Shown one piece after another: positions 47,701 to 59,690 of a stretch of 64,000 bases of DNA; positions within the stretch are counted from its first letter, which is position 1, and each line of letters starts with the position of its first letter. The notes below the pieces were generated by a model, which was not told the DNA's origin, made no database searches, and was given only the letters and a program-made list of their open reading frames with translations. This stretch comes from Antedon bifida. Its lineage: Eukaryota > Echinodermata > Crinoidea > Comatulida > Antedonidae. Made by a program: the position numbers and the translations under genes. The stretch lies in contig OY727097.1 in NCBI GenBank assembly GCA_963402885.1, positions 22,568,001 through 22,632,000 on the forward strand, in the 5' to 3' direction.

Positions 47701-48500
47701 AGAGTGAGAAAGTTTTTTTTGTACGAGGCGCCAAACACGGCATTAGGGCTTGTTAATTTACGGGCTTGATTGATCAATGAATAATTTGTGTTTTCACGCT
47801 GCTGCTTTAGCCAGCTACGTCCCAAGAGGACTACTCATTCAGAAGCTAAAGCAAGTAGCAGTTATAGTTCTAAAGGCCGACGTTTTTGGTAATTTGTAAA
47901 TTAGGATGAGTCATGCTAAAATTACAAACCCCAAAGCACGTCTGGGAGAAGAGAGTATATTACAAAATTTGCTGATAATACAGTATTATAGATTATATAA
48001 GTAATATTATTTAGATATCATTTTTATTTAAATTATTTAATACGCACATTATCTTTTACAGATTCAGTATTTTTTATTTTTCAATTTCAATTGCACAATT
48101 ATGACATATCAAAGTATGAATTCTTGTTGTATTTTACTTCAAATACAAAAGTTATTCACTTCTGTAAAAAAAAATAATATCTATTCACGTATAAAAAGAG
48201 AAAAGAAACGTTTAATTATAACCCAAAAACCATTGTCTGACAGACAATTTAAGTATTTCTTGCTTTAAATTACATTTTTTTCAGGTAAATAATCGTTGGT
48301 TAACATGAATAGCTATTATGTGACAATAAAATGACACATACAAAAACAGTCCCGCACGTGAGCATGGATCACGGCAAGAAGAACATTCCAATTGGATGCT
48401 ATAAAAGCCAATGGATGCCATCTGAAATGGCATCCTGCAGCTCAGTAAGTGAGGCGTGATGTCGTGACTTAAGAGCAATGCGCCTGGTGTTTTTATCTAT
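47701..48500. repeat. spacer with dispersed repeat copy 3 (48236-48345)
   Basis: Contains a diverged copy of the 31383/42447 repeat at about 48236-48345 (CATTGTCTGACAG, TTGCTTTAAATTACATTTTT, CAGGTAA, GAATAGCTATTATGTGACA). Otherwise there is no recognised gene. Confidence 0.45.
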
Positions 48501-50210
48501 TATTAAGCAATTTAGACAATGGCAACCCCAATGCGCCTAAGTGTGTAGAACACGTATTGACACTGGTGTTGTTATTAGTTATCCGCACTCAGCGGATAAC
48601 TCCTTGGAACTGTCCTGTTTCATCTTTTTTTTTTTTTTTTTTCTGTATTATTCTTTCTTTCTGTCATTTTTGTGCAGAGCGTATCTCTAAAACTTGTAAA
48701 GTTAACATTTCATAACTTTGTTAACATGTGGGCATTCACGTGAAGTTGTGCTTTTTTATTTTTGAATGACGTCAGAGTTGCGCAACATGACTTACGCGCG
48801 TTTTAACGAATTTCGCGTATTTAACATAAATCGAAAACCATATAACATTTGAATTTAAAACTTAGTAAAAGTTTAATTTATATCTTGCGCTAACTGACTG
48901 TGAAAAAAAAATGGCATGTTTCACACAAAGTTACGCGCGCACGCGCGTTTAAAATTTCGAAATGCGAAAAATCAATTTCTAATCAACTTTCTACGCGTTT
49001 CATGTCATTTTAAGCATGTAAAAAATTCCCACGCGCGCGCATATTTTTACGCGCGCGGTGCGCACGTAGCATTGAAAACAATTTTTTTCGCGTGATTTAT
49101 GTTTTTTTAGCCTTTTCTAGTAATTTTACCAACTTTTAAACATTTTTTACTTAAAATTACGTCATACGGGCACGTTGAATTGGATAACTTACGTGCGTTT
49201 TTGATGAAAAAGTTCAAAAATTTTGTCAAAATTTGTCAAAATTATACCTTTTTTTAAACAGTCGTAGTTTCTAAACTAAACGGTAAAAGTTATTTTTATT
49301 ACGTATTCTGGAAGTTGATGAGTTGTAGATATTGGATCATGCATTAATATGGCTAACCGGACATTGTGACGTCATCGTGTGGCCACGCGAATATAAAATA
49401 TAGGATTTTTGTATCTTTCGTCTTAGCGTATCACATTTAATTGAGCGCATCTTCACTTATCCGTTTTCCAATTTCACCCCGATTTTGATATTTTGTAGGT
49501 AAATGAACTATCTTTCGTATGAGTTAAAAATATTTTAATTCTATGACGTCATCATGTTGAAAAAATTTAAATAACGTGGGTCACTTATTTTCTTCTTTAA
49601 AGTAACTTTCAATCTGTTATAGCTCGTCAGAATAAAAAGCTATAATCATGATTAAAACGTTTTCTGGAAGCTATTGGATTGTAGATACGAATTCATGTGA
49701 ACATTTTTCCAATCCGACGTTGTGACGTCATTATATGGCCAGTTGAATAAAAAAAGTTGTATTTTCATCTTTTGCGTCATAGTTCATCACATTTAAAAGA
49801 GCGCGCATCTACATTTTACGTATTCAAATTTCTTCTACACGTTAACATGTTGTTGCTGAGATAATGTACTTCCGAAATTGCTATCTTAGTGTTTCATTTT
49901 GATACCGTCGCCATGTTAAAAATAAGAATAAACGGGGGGTCCCGTAATTTCACCTATTCTACACTGTATGTAACATGTATACAGATTATACCGTTTGCAC
50001 TGTATATACTATATGACACAAAATTGACAGAATTCGGCACTAACAGCATATGATATTCTTCAGTTCAGCTCATAATGCCATAATCTTTTTCCGTGTGCAA
50101 AATTCCAACGTATGACGTGCGCGTGGCGTTTGTCGTGCGGATAACTAACTCGTCAAAGTGACGAGTTCAAGTCTAGTTGTTATTGCAATTTAGACAATAG
50201 CAACAATAAT
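48501..50210. repeat. non-coding repeat region with hairpin ends
   Basis: GCAATTTAGACAATRGCAAC occurs at about 48508 and again at about 50189, with a third copy at about 50486. Between them the region starts with the hairpin GTTATCCGCACTCAGCGGAT and ends with GTGCGGATAAC, then ACTCGTCAAAGTGACGAGTT, so inverted TTATCCGCAC motifs bound a 1.6 kb segment. Inside, a roughly 350-bp block with GACGTCATCRTG and TCATCACATTTAA occurs twice (about 49310-49600 and 49650-49930). CpG-rich ACGCGCG runs lie at 48790-49080. No ORF of note. Confidence 0.5.
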
Positions 50211-50442
50211 ACGCCAACAAAGGTATTTCATTTCAATTTTATTTCGTCAATACAATATTACAAATAAACATAACAAAACCCATGACGGCGACAGGATTAA
50301 ACAAAACCAAACTTAATTCCCGTCACGGGTGGCATGTAGGTAATAGACATCAATTAAAATCATTAGAGTTATTTAAATATACAAATATTATCACAGAAAT
50401 ATTACAAAGCTATATACAATAAAAAGATACACAATAAACAGT

Positions 50443-50908
50443 TGTAGCGTGCGTAATGACACGTACTGATGTTCTTAGTTATTCAGCAATTTAGACAATA
50501 TCAACTATAAAGACAAATTTTTTTGTGATTTTATTGGATCTATTTTTATATACACATCGGTAACAGTCGCGAATGTTTACATTTGTGTTAGCGCCATTGT
50601 GATAAGATCATTGGGTTGTGATCCTAAGACGCGCACGCAAGAGTCAGTTGATGTAGAGACAAGACGTAAGAGATAGGAAGCTAACTTCATGATCAAAATG
50701 TATTCTATTTAATTTAATGAGACCTGGCTGTTTGATGAATGACTAGCCTGTGTATTTACTACTGTATAACGCTACCAGACAGCATTGTAGGGGTTGTTGT
50801 TTGCTCATGTTGTTCTTCCGTTTGAAAGTTACAGTATTCAATAAACGTTTAACACTACACGTTACTTTGGACTTTGGATTCCTTGAACTCAGTTTCCAGC
50901 CCACGACA
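50443..50908 (+). repeat. putative LTR of the BEL/Pao relic
   Basis: Starts TGTAGCGTGCG and ends CCACGACA, giving TG...CA boundaries. An AATAAACG-type polyadenylation signal lies near 50839. It is followed two bases later by TTGGTGGCAGCAGTGG, a primer-binding-site-like sequence typical of Gypsy/BEL elements. The left boundary is a guess because the second LTR is missing. Confidence 0.55.
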
Positions 50909-52830
50909 AATTGGTGGCAGCAGTGGAATCAAGCTGTGACGGACGCGGATAAACAACGAAGAAGGGACAAGATATGAGGCTATGACTAAGCCAAGAGGTG
51001 GTGTTACGTTTGAGAATGCTCATCAGTAGTTATCTACTCTTGCAGACTGAAGATGCTTATGCTCAAGCAAAAAACAAGCTTAAGACAAGATATGGTCATT
51101 CCACCGTGGTAGCCACTGCATTGTTAACAAAGTTGAATGAATGGCCAAAGATAAGTGGCAAAGATAATTTAGGATTGAGAAGATATTCAGATTGTCTCAC
51201 GGAAGTGGTAGCAGCCAAGAAGACCATCAAAGACTTGGCTTTATTAGATTATCCCCAGGTCAGTTTTCCTACAGCGTAGCAGTTCTGTGAGTTTATTAAA
51301 AATAAATCTAAAGAAGCCAACATACCTATGTTTCATACACAGAACACAATCCAAGTTAATCAAGAGCATACAAAGCATTCTAAAAAACCTGTGCAGCCAC
51401 AGTGGCAGTATGTTATGAGTTGAGGAATTGTAATGGTTTCTCAAGGCTGAATAATGAAGATAAGGTTAAATTAATTAGATAATATAATATAATAATAAGA
51501 TTGATTAAACAATGGAGACTCTGCTTACGAGAAGGACATCGATCCAAAGAATGCAAAACCGGCTTCATTGTGAAAGGTGTAAGGGCAGGCATCCTTCGGT
51601 TCTGCATATGGAAATAAGCCTAAAGCTATCCCATCGACCACCAGATCTAAAGAGGCTGTTACAGCCAAAGCAGAAAAAAAGGAGTAATTTCGTCTAAGGC
51701 AACTCCTGCCGAAGCAGCAGAAGCGGTGAAACAACCAAGTCCTTCTTCTGCTTGCACTAATAATGAAGGAGTTATTACTTCCTACGGCCATAATTCCAGT
51801 CATCGTGAAATCACAGAAGAACGACCGAGCAGTCTAAACATATGCATTCTTAAATCCATGCTCTAGCATATCGTTCTGCACTGAAAGGTTAAGAAATCAA
51901 ATAGGCATTAGCGGCCGCAAGGCACAAATGGAAATCGACACAATGTCTAATCCATACAAATTGCAAACTCGTATCATAACCAACTTAGCAATTAGTAATT
52001 TAGAAGGTGGATGAGATATCGACCTACCTAATGTCTACACTAAGGCCACCTTACCTTTAACAAAGGAACACATTCCTACGCAAAGTGATATTGATAAATG
52101 GGACCATCTAAGGAACCGGGGTTGCAGTAAGGATTATAGACGAAGATATTGGATTGCTGATTGGCAATGCAGTGGCGGATGCATACACCCCACTGGAGGT
52201 TGTTTCAGATAAAAATGTCCCAGGATCACCCTATGGAGTCAGGTCTTTGCTGGGATGGATCCCTTGGTCAATCGTTCGACAAGACGCTACAACTAAAGTA
52301 CTGTAAGTAAAGTAAATAGTAAACCGTGTTGAATTAAGAGCCATTGAAGAACATCAGCAGTTAACTCAATTAATGAAAGATTCAATCAAAATTGCCTTTC
52401 CGGAGATCGGATCATCAGAAAAAAGAAGCCTGTCTGTAGAGGACAAGACATTTATACAGTTAATAGGAGAGAATATAAAATTCGAAAATGGTCATTATGT
52501 AGTCCCTTTGCCGTGGAGAGATCACCAATCATCTTTACCAGACAATCAAAGTCAAGCTCAGCGACGTTATGACTTACTAGAGAAGCGATTAGCTAGAGAT
52601 CCTGGACTAAAAAGGCAGTGAAAGGCTGAATTCATGAATAACATGATGAGTAGGTTGATGTTTTCCTCACCACCCAGTCGTAAGTGATAAGAAGCCAGGA
52701 AAAGTCAGAGTTGTCTTTGACTGTGCTGCCAAATATGCGAAAAAAAAAAAATTTCCACCCTTAAGACAAGAAGATCAGGTTGGAAATATAGCAGTTTCAC
52801 TTGTCAAAGTGGCGAGAAGTAGAGTTACGC
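50909..52830 (+). pseudogene. BEL/Pao retrotransposon gag-pol relic
   Basis: Follows the LTR in the expected order, with many stops and frameshifts. Gag segment at 51045-51270 (DAYAQAKNKLKTRYG, LNEWPKISGKDNLGLRRYSD). Zinc-knuckle region near 51530-51610 (GHRSKECKTGF, CKGRHPSVLH). Protease-like segment near 52150-52290. Start of the reverse transcriptase at 52373-52620 (GHYVVPLPWRDHQSSLPDN, LEKRLARDPGL), with KPGKVRVVFDCAAKYA near 52695-52735. The sequence breaks off near 52820 where piggyBac-related sequence begins. Confidence 0.8.
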
Positions 52831-52839
52831 TGTCAAGGC

Positions 52840-54178
52840 CCATGGGGTCATATTTGACCCGTCACATGACTTACAGTAGTCATGTGATTTTACTAGGCAA
52901 ATGTTTTAACAAAAAAATCACTGCAAGACCCATAGGCACAGATAAGGCACAGTTTGAGGTCAACAGGAAGTCAATTGAGCCTAGAGTTTTTTGTTACAGT
53001 GTTTATACAATGGCTTCTTCAAGCAGGTAAGCATGCTTTGTTGTCTTTGGATCTTCTAAAGCCTATAACATCTAAAATATTGTGTTATTATTTGTTTTAA
53101 AAACTAGATAGATATTATCAATAGACTTTATAGTTTTAAAAAATGGGGACATATATGCCCATATGGCCCTCTCTGTTGTGGAACATGAGTCATGTATGTC
53201 CCAATGGGTTACCATGCTTGTATTGTGTTATAATTACCCAAATTCATATGTCAATAATTTACAGAATGTTTAATCTTATTATGACTTCAAAAATACGAGA
53301 CCATAATATTATTCATTTTCAAAACATTTTCTTATAAAATTATTTTTATTGTGTCTAATTTATAATTGTAATGTTTTATTATATTTTTTTTTTATAGTAA
53401 TCGTCAAAGACGTTTTAAATGCAATTGATGGAAATGAAAGCGAGTATCTAGCAGTGACGATGATGGTGATACAGAAAATAAAGATTTATCTTTTGAGTAG
53501 GCCCAGGGAGTTAGTTGTTATAACAACTCTCTAGTAGGCCTAAATCAAGATGAGATCAGTGGTGATGAAAGTAACGAAAGCGGTAGTAGCGACTCGACAA
53601 CAGTGAGGATGAGCAAATTTTGCTGGGCCTGAAAAGAAGGGTGGAAAACAAAAAAAAAGCAAAAAAAAAACATACAAATGGCAAAAGAAACAATTTGAAC
53701 CAGAAGACACCGCATTTGCAGGGCCAGCTTCTATCCAGATATTGTGGGTGTTGCTACGCCATACGGATATTTTAGAAGGTTTTTTACTGCAGCTGCAGCA
53801 GCAGCTATTGACATGATTGTTGAAAACACTAACATTTACAGCATGGGTAAAACCGGAAAGTGTGTCAACACAAATAAAAAAGAAATCGAACAGTTAATTG
53901 GAATTTACTTCAGGATGGGCATCGTACAAATGCCGGGTGTAATTAGGGTATATTGGGAGAATGAAACCCAGTATGTTCCTGTAGCCGATTTTATGAGTCG
54001 TAATCGCTTTCAGATGTTCCTAACAACAATACACTTTGTAAACAACAATGCCGTAACTGAAGAGGAGAAGAAAAATAAACTGTGGAAAATAAACCCCTTC
54101 CTCGAAATGCTTCGTACTGAATGTACAAAAGCTGTCGGAAGAACATAACTCTGTGGATGAAATGATGGCTTTATCTTT
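52840..54178 (+). pseudogene. piggyBac transposase relic A, N-terminal part
   Basis: A short first exon (MASSSR, 53012-53028, donor GTAAGC) is followed by an intron ending TTTTTATAG near 53398 and an acidic N-terminal region broken by frameshifts. An open stretch at 53744-54148 has the piggyBac signature TPYGYFRRFF, then NKKEIEQLIGIYFRMGIVQM and FMSRNRFQMFLTTIHFVNNN. It breaks after a trace of the catalytic SVDEMM motif near 54150-54165 and fuses to the PC4-like unit. Upstream, 52840-52900 contains hairpins (GGTCATATTTGACC; GTCACATGACT/AGTCATGTGA) that may belong to the element's end. Confidence 0.75.
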
Positions 54179-57100
54179 ACCTCAGAGAGTATTACCAAAC
54201 GGAAGAAAATGGTGCCTTCAAACCTGGACCTCTAGGTATTAATTTACCCGTTCTGCTGTGGCAAAAACTTTTTAACAATATTGATTTAATTCTCCAGTCA
54301 CTGGACGACTTACAAAGAGACTTCAACATGGTGGAGGGGCATTCCACAGTATTTGGTCCGTGGGTTTAAAAATTTCATTTACTGATTTTGATGTAACTCT
54401 TGGCCATTTCTCAAAGTAGACATGTTGAAGTTTATTAAATAACATTTTTTTTATTTTTCTGATATTGATTTTTTAAGTTATTGAATATTAAATATGAAAA
54501 AGTCATATTTGGCGTTACGGACGGGACATTTTTAATCTTATTTATTTCATAAACTATGCATCTTATTACTGTTTTTTCAACAGATATAGTTACTTTATGT
54601 CTCAATAATACATAATCAAGTATTTAATTAAAATTTTGTTGTTTATTAATTTCATACATCCATTTCAAATTCATAAATGTCCCGTCCGCGACGTTTTAGG
54701 CGGTTTTTTTACATTTATTTTAAAAGTAATGATGCAAAAATCTTGATATTTCATTTTCTCCTCCTGAGGACTATATCTCATTATATTATGAACAAATTTT
54801 TTGAAAATTTTAGATTTTGATGAAAATATCATATTTCAAAAATATATTGTTACGGACGGGACATTTTTGTTACGGACGGGACGTATCATTTAAATCCTAA
54901 TTATTTCACAAACCATGCATCTTTTGAACATTTTTTTGCCAGATATAGTTACTCTATGTCCCTATTGTACATATTCAAGCATTTTATAACACATATTTTG
55001 TTTATTAAATTTCATATATACATTTCAAAATTCATAATTGTCCCATCCGCGACATTTTAATAGTAGTTTTATGGTGGTTTTTACATTTCAGTTAAAAGTA
55101 TTGATACCACAATTTAATATTTTGTTTTCTCCTTTTAAAACTATATGCAATACATTATAAACAAATATTTTGAAACTTTTGGTGAAAATATCATATTCAA
55201 AAATATATTGATGACATTTTTCGTAGGCACGGGACAGACATTTTTGGGACGGGATATATCATTTAAACCCTTTTTATTTCATAATAAAACCATGCATCTT
55301 GTTAACATTTTTGCCCATAAATATACTGCAGTTATTTTTTTTTCAAAGTAAGCTCCAATTATTCATAATAAAGTATTTTATTAAAATTGTTTATTAATTT
55401 CATACTTGCATTTCAAAATTGATAATTGTTACTTCTGAGACATTTCGATTGGGGGTTTTTGCCTCACTTGTGTTTATTGAAGTAATGGCTTTAAAATTGT
55501 TATTTAAATCCTAATTTTAAATCCTAAGGATATTAAATTGCAATAGATTTAAACAAGTTTTTTAAAAGTTGTATTTTTTTATTAAAAAAACATTACTATC
55601 AAAATTTATTGAATGTTACGGATGGGACATTTTTTTTATGGATGTGATGACAATATTGTAAGAATTAAAAAGTATTTTTGTACTGTAGGCTGAGAAGTAC
55701 TGTACAAAGGTGTTAACTGTTGTTTATTAATCACAAAACATTGTGGTCTGTATTTAAAATAACAATCCACAAAAGAACAATTAACCTAAATCCAAAACAA
55801 CATGACCAGTATGAATGGGAGTATTGGGTGCGGTCATCGCTTTGTAGATTTCATTCTTTGGTGAATTTGCAACCAAGAACCTTCTATAAATCAGATACTA
55901 AATAATTAAGATTGAATTTTAATAGAAGTAGGCCTACAGTTATTAAATCGAAGCAAGGATAGAAGAAAATTTCAGATGCAACTTGGATCCACTAACAAAT
56001 TCAGACGTCAAACGCCAACGCCAATTTTTAAAGATTCGCCTTAAATGTGTTAATATCTTGAAGTCTTGTTTAATATGCCAAGCATAACTTTTATATTAGT
56101 GTAAATAAATATTTTGATAACATTTTACAATATTGCTTCTCGTTATAACTCTTCGAATAATTAATTTTATAAATAATATTTCATATTTATGAATTTTAAT
56201 ATTTTCACTTGACATAAACTTTTAAACAGTGTTTCAAAGGTTGAATTATATTTTGATTTGTAAATAAAAGATTACATATTTTTAAATATTTTTAATTGCA
56301 AAATTATACAATTTTTTAGCGTGGACAAAGTTGTCCTGTCCGCGACGTTAGAAATGTCCCGTCCGTAACGACATATAAATCATATTTATTAATAAATTTG
56401 CAGTTCAATTTTTATAATTAACATTCAGTTATCTAAAACAACTATCTGGCAACATAATAATACAAAACAAATTTTAAAATCTCTTTTAAATGAGGAGAAA
56501 TATTACAATACGTAAACCTTCTCAAAAGTCATGTCCATTTGCCGTCCTGTCCGCGACGCATACAATTTTCATAATAAAATTTTTTTTGTACAGTCTTTTT
56601 TCTTTTTTTGACTTTCATAATAAACATTGGCCATATATGTATACATTTATTCTACTTTGAATCTTGTATTCTTTTTTATTTCTAAGATATGTCTAGTTAT
56701 ATTCTCAAAAATGTCCCGTCCGTAACAAAAAAATACTGTGGAATGCCCCTGGAAGCAGCAAGAATCCCACTTTCGGACAAAATACATGTGGTAGTAAGTA
56801 GATGGAAAGAAGAACAGTTTGTGTGTACTCGCCGCTATTACCAGTCTGAAGAAGAAGGCAAGTTTAAACCCGGTAAAAAAGGTGTAAACCTTCCAAAGAG
56901 GCAGTGGTACAAGTTAATTGAAAAACACGGTGAAGTTCAAAAGATGATTGAGGAGGTTGACTATTCAGACAATGATAATACGGTTACTGTTTATGGTGGT
57001 GTTGACGAAAACGATAATGGAGGACGTTCACCATGATGCTGAAGTGGTTCAGCGCCATTACAAGTGGTTAACGTAGAAAACAGATACGAAGCATCAGTTA

Positions 57101-57447
57101 CCCTATTGGACAGATTACCCACGTTACTCGGTAAGAACGAATCATCGATTCCTCAAGGATCTAGTATGCCCGGTTCTAGACCCGCTTACATTCATCAGCT
57201 CCATAAAGCAGCAGCTATTGAATGTAGTGATGACGGCATAATTAAGATGGTCCTATTATTAATGGGCTGTTATTATGTTTGGGACTTGGTTTATCCCCAA
57301 CAGTACCAATTACTTGGGTTCTTACAGGAACAAGTTTTTAAAGATTTTGACAATAAGATACTTAAAAGTACCAATTTCAAAAATTTTGAAAAGCGATTTG
57401 AGCTAAAAAAAAAAATGATGGTGAATAAATTATTCCCTCATGCTTAA
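54179..57447 (+). pseudogene. PC4-like unit, copy A (interrupted)
   Basis: Outer parts 54179-54335 and 56750-57447 belong to one gene copy split by a 2.4 kb element. The first part ends a PC4-like domain (REYYQ...GAFKPGPLGINLP...). The second begins with AARIPLSDKIHVVV and encodes another (CTRRYYQSEEEGKFKPGKKG, VNLPKRQWYKL). PC4 (SUB1) is a single-stranded DNA-binding and transcription coactivator fold; REYY, KPGKKGxxL and QW are its usual landmarks. A frameshift near 57036 separates a downstream frame (57064-57447) ending with SDDGIIKMVLLLMGCYYVWD and a Lys-rich tail. This is the only copy with that C-terminus. Its function is unknown. Confidence 0.65.
54336..56749. mobile_element. 2.4-kb TIR element, TSD TGGA, repeated 20-mer
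   Basis: Ends GGGGCATTCCACAGTATTT and its inverted copy; TGGA at 54332-54335 and 56750-56753. The uninterrupted copy C (63120-63130) reads ATAGTGGAAGC, so the empty site is seen directly and the target duplication is four bases. The body is non-coding but carries GTTACGGACGGGACATTTTT or close variants at least eight times in both orientations (about 54511, 54848, 54865, 55616; reversed near 54677, 55036, 56351, 56703). Superfamily not recognised. Confidence 0.85.
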
Positions 57448-57771
57448 ACTCACTATCGTATGCACTTTGCACTTTTGTTATTATAAGTAAAACTATCTTC
57501 ATATTTGGTGTAAATTAATTGTGCTATAAAACAGATAGTTTTACTTTCATTTTAAGCTGGATTTATTTGTTTGTAAGTAAGATTTATGCCTGTAAGTACA
57601 TTTTCCAATTTGTAAAGATTTTCGTTTTGTTTATTTATACTGATTGTTTTTCCTGAAATCTATAGTAGTCTTATATAACACATATATTAGGGTAAAATAT
57701 TATATGATAAGCTTCTTGGTTGAGCCACGTATTTTTTTTCTATGACACGAATTAATGCTGTCTGTGCCTAT

Positions 57772-58913
57772 GGGGTTGGTTGAATCAGGTGATGCAACCT
57801 ACCCCATCACGTGATGCAACCAACCCCAAGATAATAATGTGCATTGTTTATGTTAATTTATGTAGTTTTAAACTTTTTCAACTCAATAATATTAACTATA
57901 GAAATGTTCTTCTTGTAAATTGTAAGAAATTAAACTACTACTACACTAGGCCTAGCCTAAAATTACAGTATTATTATTATTAGGTATAGTAAAAATATAA
58001 ATAAACATCCAATGAAACTATCAACACCCAATGAAATTTTAGAGGATGAACCGTCCACATCTGTTGCATGCCGAAGATTGCCATTTAGCCCGGAAACTAT
58101 TCGCCCATTTCCAGTTGCTCCAAAAACAAAGGCCATGGCAGAAAAACTTTAAAATCTGCAATTCTGACTGACACCCCAGAAAAAGAGGCAATAAAGAAAA
58201 GGAAATCTGCAAGTAAAAGTAAGGGTAAATCAAAATCAAAGTCTAAAACGCCAAACAACACTCAAAAAGAAAAACCAAGTAAGGGAACTGACTGGTATTG
58301 TGAAATTTGTGGAGAAAGCTACTCAAATAGCAAACAGGGAGAAAAGTGGGTAAAGTGTTTTGCGGAGGGTTGTGAAGAATGGTCACATGTGGAGTGCACC
58401 GAAAATAGTAAACATTTACTGTATATATTTAATTATATTTCGTTGTTGTTGTGCCAAGTTTGTGCCTGTAATTCTAATATATTATTTTAAACAACTCAAA
58501 TAAACAACTTTTACGTGTAATAATAACCAACATTTTAAAAACATAATAGTGCAGCAGCTTTATATATCATGAAATAGTTTTTTTAATAGTAGTTTATTAA
58601 TTAATATATATTTTTTATAATGTTGTTTTCATCTTAATAAATATATATTAAAGATATCATTGTATTTATTACATATTATTTCATGATTCAACCAACCCCA
58701 CTATGTGATTCAACCTACCCCGATGAAGGACTCATCTTGGTAATTTGCTTCTAACTTTTAAATATGTTTTCTGATGTCCATATAATTCACTGTGTTGCCT
58801 GAAGGAATGTTAGTGAACATACACTGTTAATTACAGCTTAACCAATGCAACCAAAAAAAAATTATGGTCCATAATAGAAAATTTGATTCAACCAACCCCA
58901 CTCTCCCCTACTG
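57772..58913 (+). pseudogene. Pogo/Tigger-like transposon relic with PHD-type C-terminus
   Basis: Right end GATTCAACCAACCCCACTC continuing to CTACTG at 58913, then TA. Left GGGGTTGGTTGAATC at 57773-57787 is its inverted partner, although the outermost left bases are lost. Inside, 58030-58490 encodes the end of a Pogo-like transposase: LPFSPETIRPFP, then (after a frameshift) ILTDTPEKEAIKKRKS, a Lys/Ser-rich stretch, and a C4HC3-like PHD finger starting DWYCEICGESYS with WVKCF..GCEEWSH and CQVC. The DDE domain is deleted. Confidence 0.75.
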
Positions 58914-58931
58914 TAACGAGCTACTTCCTCA

Positions 58932-59036
58932 CTGAACTGTATATATATTGGAGCTGATTAAAGCGTATCATTCAGAACTGTCAGCAATCATTCGTCTCAC
59001 TCTCTGTACCTCTCTACAGCTGTTAAATTATAATCA
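58932..59036 (+). promoter_or_regulatory. TATA promoter and leader of the PC4-like unit, copy B
   Basis: GAACTGTATATATATTGG (TATA box about 58938-58948), followed about 30 bases later by TCATTCAGAACTGTCAGCAA. The same arrangement recurs at about 59781-59862 and 60025-60106, so it is a shared feature of the unit. The transcription start is inferred from spacing only. Confidence 0.55.
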
Positions 59037-59489
59037 TGAGTTTCAACTGTTACCTACTCCAAAACAAGGACAAGTTGACGAGTGTAGCAGTTTTAAAATA
59101 CCAACGATGGCTTCTACATCAGCGAATATATTGGATCCGATTTATTTAACGGTCAAACTGACGATTGTAAAGGTTTTAACAAACCAATGATAAAAGGTAA
59201 ACCGAACCCATGGGGACTAAAGATATGGTGGCGTCAGGGTTTCTTTATAACTGTGAGGTATACCAAGAAAAGTCACAAGATAGACAAATAGTAGGTAGGG
59301 CTACAAGCAGTATATTTACGTACGTAGACGAGGTGGACAGGGAATTTTTGTTGAAAATGGAATGGTTAACCAGAGAACTGTTTGTTTCTCAAGTTTTAAA
59401 CAAGTGTTGGTTGCTAAGTACAGCGGCTTGTTGGCTGTGAATTTGATAGTTTCAGTCAAAAAGACCATGATTTCTATGATTTCTGTTGT

Positions 59490-59690
59490 ATGAAATCTCT
59501 AGAAGAACAGATTAACTATTTGTATAGGGATGTTCTCGATAAAGAGTATGTTACAGACGATACCGTGTACAGTGAACTAAATATGCACGGGGAATATTCA
59601 TTGCCTCGGTATAGACATTTTGTTTATTTTCTTGTAAATACCATGGTTAATTCAGAGACTATTTTTAAGTTGCTGTGCGAGGATATCTAA
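59490..59690 (+). CDS. small conserved ORF of unknown function (66 aa)
   Basis: Open frame MKSLEEQINYLYRDVLDKEY, ending in KLLCEDI, rich in Tyr and acidic residues, with no membrane segment or zinc motif. The same frame occurs at 63897-64000 (Asn to Asp at one position), where it runs off the right edge. Conservation between two otherwise rearranged copies suggests it was coding in the parent element. I do not recognise the family. Confidence 0.4.
   Translation: MKSLEEQINYLYRDVLDKEYVTDDTVYSELNMHGEYSLPRYRHFVYFLVNTMVNSETIFKLLCEDI

Larger units (their letters stand above)
58920..59690 (+). pseudogene. PC4-like unit, copy B (internal deletion)
   Basis: Starts with a TATA-type promoter (TGTATATATATTGG at about 58938), then a leader and MASTSANILDP at about 59107. 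After KPMI it jumps directly to the piggyBac fragment KGKPNPWGLK, deleting both PC4-like domains. A further region encodes VDEVDREFLLKMEWLTREL. A separate 66-codon frame at 59490-59690 (MKSLEEQINYLYRDV) is conserved with copy C. The promoter-proximal part is the empty counterpart of the TTAA site hit in copy C. Confidence 0.6.

Noticed and set aside
47541-47825. 94-codon open frame on the minus strand upstream of the RAG1-like gene
   Set aside because: No family resemblance and atypical composition. It overlaps the likely 5' untranslated/promoter region and has no splice link to the coding exons.
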